Assembly (NCBI GenBank): GCA_016927595.1
Contig: JAFGMI010000042.1
Coordinates: 83,901-147,900 of the forward strand
Direction of reading: 5' to 3'
DNA from: Melioribacteraceae bacterium
Lineage (GTDB): Bacteria > Bacteroidota > Ignavibacteria > Ignavibacteriales > Melioribacteraceae
DNA: 64,000 nucleotides
Positions within the stretch are counted from its first letter, which is position 1. Each line of letters begins with the position of its first letter. The position numbers and the translations under genes were made by a program. Below the pieces are notes generated by a model, which was not told where the DNA came from, ran no database searches, and was given only the letters and a program-made list of their open reading frames with translations. This document shows, one piece after another, positions 59,666-64,000 of the stretch.

Positions 59666-60571
59666 TTAATTTAATCTTGCCCGTTTCTTGAAATATGCAA
59701 GCAATGCTTTGTCGAATGACATATTCGTATCAATTAAATTGTATTCAATTCCGTTGGTTAAGCATTCCTTTTTAATTTTATCGATATAGTTTCTTAGAGT
59801 ATCCTGATATGCTTTTTGTATCTGATAAGGTTGAGTAGTCATTTCATCTCCGGTTTCTTTATCCACAAAGATCGCATCCTTCCCGAAAGCAAAATCTCTT
59901 TCAATCGGGTCGAGAACCTGAAACACAATAACTTCATTTTTCTTGAAATGAAATTTTTTAATTGAAGCTAATACCGAATCGATGTCATCAAAAAAATCGG
60001 AAATTATTATTACCAATCCCCTTTTCTTTATTTTATCGGCTACCTGGTTTAAACACTCTGCTGTCCTGGTTTTATTAGAAGGTTTAGTAACTTCGATAGT
60101 GTTTAGTAAATTCCTCAGATAAATTCTTGTTGATTTGGGAGGCATATAAGATTCAATTTTGTCGGAATAAAGAGAAAGACCCACAGCGTCCTGCTGCCGG
60201 ATCATAATGTATATCAGGCTTGCTGCAAGAATATTTGCATACTCGAGTTTAGTTAAAATACCGGAGTGTTTAAAATCCATCGATTTACTGATATCGATAC
60301 TGACATGACTGATTAAATTTGTTTCCTCTTCATACTGCTTAACATAATACCTTTCGCTTTTGGCATAGACCTTCCAGTCGATGTTTTTAAGCGGATCTCC
60401 CTGCATATATGACCGGTGTTCGCTGAACTCAACACTGAAGCCGTGATACGGACTTTTATGAAGACCGACCATAAATCCTTCCACAACCAGTCTGGCTTTC
60501 AGTTCAAGCGAATTTAGTTTAGATACAAAAGCAGGATCAAGGTATTTTAACGAGGAATCGTTATTCTTCAC
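59666..60571 (-). CDS. DUF58 domain-containing protein (VWA-like)
   Basis: 301 aa; 'EFSEHRSYMQGDPLKNIDWKVYAKSERYYVKQYEEETNLISHVSIDISKSM', 'GLVIIISDFFDD'. Confidence 0.92.
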   Translation of the reverse strand: MKNNDSSLKYLDPAFVSKLNSLELKARLVVEGFMVGLHKSPYHGFSVEFSEHRSYMQGDPLKNIDWKVYAKSERYYVKQYEEETNLISHVSIDISKSMDFKHSGILTKLEYANILAASLIYIMIRQQDAVGLSLYSDKIESYMPPKSTRIYLRNLLNTIEVTKPSNKTRTAECLNQVADKIKKRGLVIIISDFFDDIDSVLASIKKFHFKKNEVIVFQVLDPIERDFAFGKDAIFVDKETGDEMTTQPYQIQKAYQDTLRNYIDKIKKECLTNGIEYNLIDTNMSFDKALLAYFKKRARLN

Positions 60572-61070
60572 TATTCGACTTCGTTAAGTTTTCCAGAAAC
60601 TCTTCTGTAGGCACCCCGAGGTTTTCAATTTCAGCTTTCGCCGAAACCACCATCGGATCGTCGGGGTACACTTCTAAAAACCTGTTGTAATAGAATCTTG
60701 CGGAATCAAATTCCTGCAATTCATTTGCGAAAAGAAAACCTATCATAAACATCGAATTAGGCGCTTCTTTACTGCCGGGGAATTCCTTAATTATCATTTT
60801 ATAATAGTCGATGGCTTTCAAATAGTTCTGTTCCTCGGTAAGTGATTTAATAACCTGACCGTGGTACATTTTTGCTATTTCGAAAAGCGACTGTGTTTTG
60901 TATTTGGTGGATGGAAATTCCTTGATCAGCCTTTCATATTCCTGCAACGATTCGGCATAATTCCCAGTTTCATGTTTACTTTTAGCATTCTCATAAATTT
61001 CATCGTCAGTTACTTTATTGCATCCGTTAGATATTACAAGAATAATAAGTACTATTATAATTCGCTGCAT
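60561..61070 (-). CDS. Tetratricopeptide-repeat lipoprotein (BamD/YbgF-like repeats)
   Basis: 169 aa; lipobox-like 'LVISNGCNK'; TPR units 'GNYAESLQEYERLIKEFPSTKY', 'NYLKAIDYYKMIIKEFPGSKEA', 'FDSARFYYNRFLEVYPDD'. Confidence 0.82.
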   Translation of the reverse strand: MQRIIIVLIILVISNGCNKVTDDEIYENAKSKHETGNYAESLQEYERLIKEFPSTKYKTQSLFEIAKMYHGQVIKSLTEEQNYLKAIDYYKMIIKEFPGSKEAPNSMFMIGFLFANELQEFDSARFYYNRFLEVYPDDPMVVSAKAEIENLGVPTEEFLENLTKSNSEE

Positions 61071-61169
61071 TCTACTAGATTCCTTTTTTTTAATATATTA
61101 TACGGAAATATAACACGTATTTGTTTCCGAAAAAAATAAGATGAGCAATGATAATTTTCGTACCGAAAA

Positions 61170-62204
61170 TTATCTGTTGGATTGAGTTTTAATTGAATGC
61201 CCTTTGGTACTGGCAATAGTCTTGCCGAGCGCTTCTATTCGGTCTTTAATTATTTTGTGTGATGAAAGCGGGTCTTCAATTAATCCACCGGAATTAATAT
61301 AATGCTTGAAATAATCGCGATACGGTGAAGGCGTAAAATCCGGCAGAATGACGTTTGCACCAGCCAACAGCCCCTTTTCCCTGCTTTTAATATTATTACG
61401 TTCGAAAATGGATGAAGACGATATATATATATTTTTCAGGACTATTCTTACAACCGCAATGACTTTCATAACAAATTCATCCGGCACTTTCTGCATATTC
61501 TGGTAAGGTGTATTCGGCGCCGGAATAAACGGAGTAAATGCCGCCATATCAACATCCAGTTCCCTGCATAAAAGAATATCGTCAGCAATATCTTCAATCG
61601 TCTGAAGAGGTAATCCGATAATGTTTCCTGACCCTACCTGATATCCGATATGCTTAAGATATTTCAGGTGATTAATCCTCTCGAATAACTGGTTTTTTCT
61701 GTGATAAATAGAATACGTTTTGGGGTTAGCAGATTCATGTTTCATGATATACCTGTCCGCTCCGGCAATTTTCCAGGCTTTGTATTCTTCGAAAGATCTT
61801 TCGCCTATACTGAGTGTTACAGCAACATCAAATTCTCTTTTGATATAGTAGATGAGGTATGAAATTAAATCTGTATCATAATAATTATCGGAACCTGATT
61901 GAAGTACAACAGTGTGTATCCCATTATCATATATAGTTTTTGCGGCATTAATTATTTCATCTGCAGACATGCGGTAACGGGGAATAATCAGATTATCTTC
62001 CCTGTAGCTGCAATAAATACAATTTTCGGAACAATAATTTGAAAACTCTACTATACCCCTCAAATGGACAGTTTCACCAAAATAAAAATCACGGATCTCA
62101 TTGGCTTTTTCAATCAGGGAATCAATATCCTCGGAATTAAGCAATGAAATAATTTCGTCGCGTGTATAATCCCCTTCCTTATTTAGAAGTTCTTTCAGAT
62201 CCAT
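61170..62204 (-). CDS. Radical SAM protein, HydE-like ([FeFe]-hydrogenase maturase family)
   Basis: 344 aa; 'LRGIVEFSNYCSENCIYCSYREDN' (CxxxCxxC), 'TVVLQSGSD', 'GSGNIIGLPLQTIEDIADDILLCRELDVDMAAFTPFIPAPNTPYQ', 'SREKGLLAGANVILPDFTP'. Confidence 0.8.
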   Translation of the reverse strand: MDLKELLNKEGDYTRDEIISLLNSEDIDSLIEKANEIRDFYFGETVHLRGIVEFSNYCSENCIYCSYREDNLIIPRYRMSADEIINAAKTIYDNGIHTVVLQSGSDNYYDTDLISYLIYYIKREFDVAVTLSIGERSFEEYKAWKIAGADRYIMKHESANPKTYSIYHRKNQLFERINHLKYLKHIGYQVGSGNIIGLPLQTIEDIADDILLCRELDVDMAAFTPFIPAPNTPYQNMQKVPDEFVMKVIAVVRIVLKNIYISSSSIFERNNIKSREKGLLAGANVILPDFTPSPYRDYFKHYINSGGLIEDPLSSHKIIKDRIEALGKTIASTKGHSIKTQSNR

Positions 62205-62481
62205 TTCGAATAATTATACTTGCATGGTTGAGTTTTGTCCGATTCTGATTAATAAAACATATAAAAGAATCTGCACAAAAGAATTTTAACAATAAATATA
62301 CCATAGCACTATAATTTTGTTTTTTGTTAAAATATATGGATTCTGAAGTTCTATTTCTTAAAACAGAGAATGCATCGGAGATAAGATTCTTTGTTTTAGT
62401 GAATAAAAGATAAGAAGTGTTAAACACCCGTTGGATGTGAATTTATCGGTTTTGAGAAGTACTGTAGTTAAAAATTATTAA

Positions 62482-63438
62482 CTAAATAACCGCGCTTTCA
62501 GTAATATCAATAAAACCCCGGGAAGTATTAACGTTGCATTTTATACCGTAAGGGAAAGTGATATTCTGTGAAATATGACCATGCTTAACATTATATATTA
62601 CAGGAATTTTCAAACCTTCGAAATAATCTGCAATCACTTCATTAAGGGTCAGAGACTTTTTAGTTGTATCTGTTTCGTAACAATCCACAAACCTGCCTAA
62701 AATTACTGCCTTAACCTGATTAAAAACTCTCGCTAATTTAAGCTGATTCAGTAACCGGTCAACTCTGTAAGGGCACTCGCCAATATCTTCCAGCAAAAGA
62801 ACTGATTCCCTGAAGCTGGGGCAATATGGAGTTCCCAGCATAGAACCTACAAGAGCCAGATTTCCGCCAATTAATTTGCCCTCGCTCCTGCCTTTATTTA
62901 AAATATAAAACTTTTCACCATTTGGATTTATCACTTTCCCGATTTTTTTATTGTTGGTTAGTATTCTCCAGAAGTTTTCTTCGGCAAAAGAGTCCACTTC
63001 ATCCTGCCAGAAATCCACCGCGGGCATCGGTCCTGCGAAAGTAACCAATCCCGTTTTGGCATAAAACGCCATTTGAAGCGCAGTAATATCACTATACCCG
63101 ACAAATATTTTGGGATTTTTCTTTATCAGGTTAAAATTGATTCTATCGAGAAGCCTGCCTGAACCATATCCGCCTCTGATTGAAAATATTGCTTTTACAT
63201 CTTTGTTTTTAAACATTTCGTGCAAGTCTTCCAATCGTTCCTCATCAGTTCCGGCAAGGTAGCCTCTATCTTTCCCGACATTTTTACCAACAATTACTCG
63301 ATAACCTTGTTTTTCGAAGTATTTTACACTTTTTTCAATTCTGGATGGATCATCTGGTGACGATGCGGGTGATATTAAACCGATTAAATCGCCCTTTGTA
63401 ATTTTCTTAGGTTTGATTGATCGCATATAATTGAGCAT
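62482..63438 (-). CDS. LD-carboxypeptidase (peptidase S66 family)
   Basis: 318 aa; 'KGDLIGLISPASSP', 'AIFSIRGGYGSGRLLDRI', 'LLLEDIGECPYRVDRLLNQL', 'VKHGHISQNITFPYG'. Confidence 0.93.
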   Translation of the reverse strand: MLNYMRSIKPKKITKGDLIGLISPASSPDDPSRIEKSVKYFEKQGYRVIVGKNVGKDRGYLAGTDEERLEDLHEMFKNKDVKAIFSIRGGYGSGRLLDRINFNLIKKNPKIFVGYSDITALQMAFYAKTGLVTFAGPMPAVDFWQDEVDSFAEENFWRILTNNKKIGKVINPNGEKFYILNKGRSEGKLIGGNLALVGSMLGTPYCPSFRESVLLLEDIGECPYRVDRLLNQLKLARVFNQVKAVILGRFVDCYETDTTKKSLTLNEVIADYFEGLKIPVIYNVKHGHISQNITFPYGIKCNVNTSRGFIDITESAVI

Positions 63439-63530
63439 TAATGAGACAATATTGTGCGGAATATAAAAAATGTTTTATATGAAAGCAAAAACAATTACAT
63501 CATTAAGTTTATATTTATTGAGTATAAAAT

Positions 63531-63564
63531 AAAAAAGGAGGTGTCGTTACCGATCACCCCCTTT
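63531..63564 (-). terminator. Rho-independent terminator downstream of the truncated T9SS-sorted gene
   Basis: Minus-strand AAAGGGGGTG...CACCTCC stem followed by TTTTTT. Confidence 0.75.
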
Positions 63565-63586
63565 GAAGGAGAGAAGATTTTGTGGA

Positions 63587-64000
63587 TTATTTTAATAAAG
63601 TCATTTTGCGCGTTATTGTGTTTGCACCGGCTTCAAGTCGGTAAATGTAAACGCCGCTGGTTAAATTGTCTGCATTCCAGCTTACACTATGTACCCCGGC
63701 ATTTCTTTGTCCATTTATTAAAGTTGCAACTTCCTGTCCCAGAATATTAAATACTGATAGTTTAACATAATTTTCTTTCGGTAGCGAAAATTCAATTATT
63801 GTCGAAGGATTAAAAGGATTCGGATAGTTCTGAGATAAGTTATACAAATCGGGCGTAGAACTCGTATAAGTTTCTTCCACATCTGTAACCATCTCGGTAT
63901 AACCAAGATTACTTAACGCAGTCCAGCCGAGCATCCAATTGTTACCGCCGAAAGCTCCTACGTACGATGTCTTTATGAAGAAATCATCTTCCAAATCCTG
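63587..64000 (-). CDS. T9SS-sorted secreted protein, C-terminal fragment (5' part outside the window)
   Basis: 'LSQNYPNPFNPSTIIEFSLPKENYVKLSVFNILGQEVATLINGQRNAGVHSVSWNADNLTSGVYIYRLEAGANTITRKMTLLK'; frame stays open to the window edge. Confidence 0.9.
   Translation of the reverse strand, partial: QDLEDDFFIKTSYVGAFGGNNWMLGWTALSNLGYTEMVTDVEETYTSSTPDLYNLSQNYPNPFNPSTIIEFSLPKENYVKLSVFNILGQEVATLINGQRNAGVHSVSWNADNLTSGVYIYRLEAGANTITRKMTLLK

Noticed and set aside
62179-62427. 82-aa minus-strand ORF between the HydE-like and LD-carboxypeptidase genes
   Set aside because: Overlaps the HydE-like start, low-complexity composition and no family features; treated as non-coding.

Overview
The gene content suggests a bacterial chromosome segment from the Ignavibacteria/Bacteroidota-Chlorobi group. 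This is inferred from T9SS-type 'NYPNPFNPST' C-terminal sorting domains, PorV/PorQ-family proteins, TonB-dependent receptors without SusD, and an 11-subunit complex I. From left to right it contains: a partial amidohydrolase, an AhpD-like protein and uvrA (-); a YigZ-like gene and nuoABCDHIJKLMN without nuoEFG (+); a YtrA-type GntR regulator with a slipin; an Rrf2 / small ORF / HesB / superoxide dismutase cluster; a Lon-substrate-binding-domain protein; atpDC (-); a seven-gene secreted/outer-membrane operon (module A: EEP nuclease, NHL lipoprotein, PorV-like, TonB receptor, lipoprotein, OB-fold-like T9SS protein, large secreted protein); a 2-oxoacid:ferredoxin oxidoreductase operon; a divergent sulfotransferase-like ORF; a lipA / E2 / fused E1 / lipB / lpdA cluster; an endonuclease III-like gene; a second secreted/outer-membrane module (B: propeller protein, VanX-like peptidase, PorV-like, 1178-aa secreted protein, TonB receptor, VCBS-repeat protein); a GlmM-like mutase; DUF58 and TPR lipoprotein genes; a HydE-like radical SAM gene; an LD-carboxypeptidase; and a truncated T9SS-sorted protein. 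I saw no rRNA, tRNA, CRISPR array or transposase. The most interesting candidates are the two paralogous PorV/TonB-receptor/secreted-protein modules (A may be a split extracellular nuclease system), a variant C-terminal domain shared by their largest secreted proteins, an IscR-like operator before the Rrf2 gene, a possible dual-start Tat/cytoplasmic SOD, an attenuator-like hairpin before the ferredoxin-oxidoreductase operon, and a self-complementary degenerate hexamer tract between the E2 gene and lipA. All family assignments come from reading motifs by eye; no searches were run.
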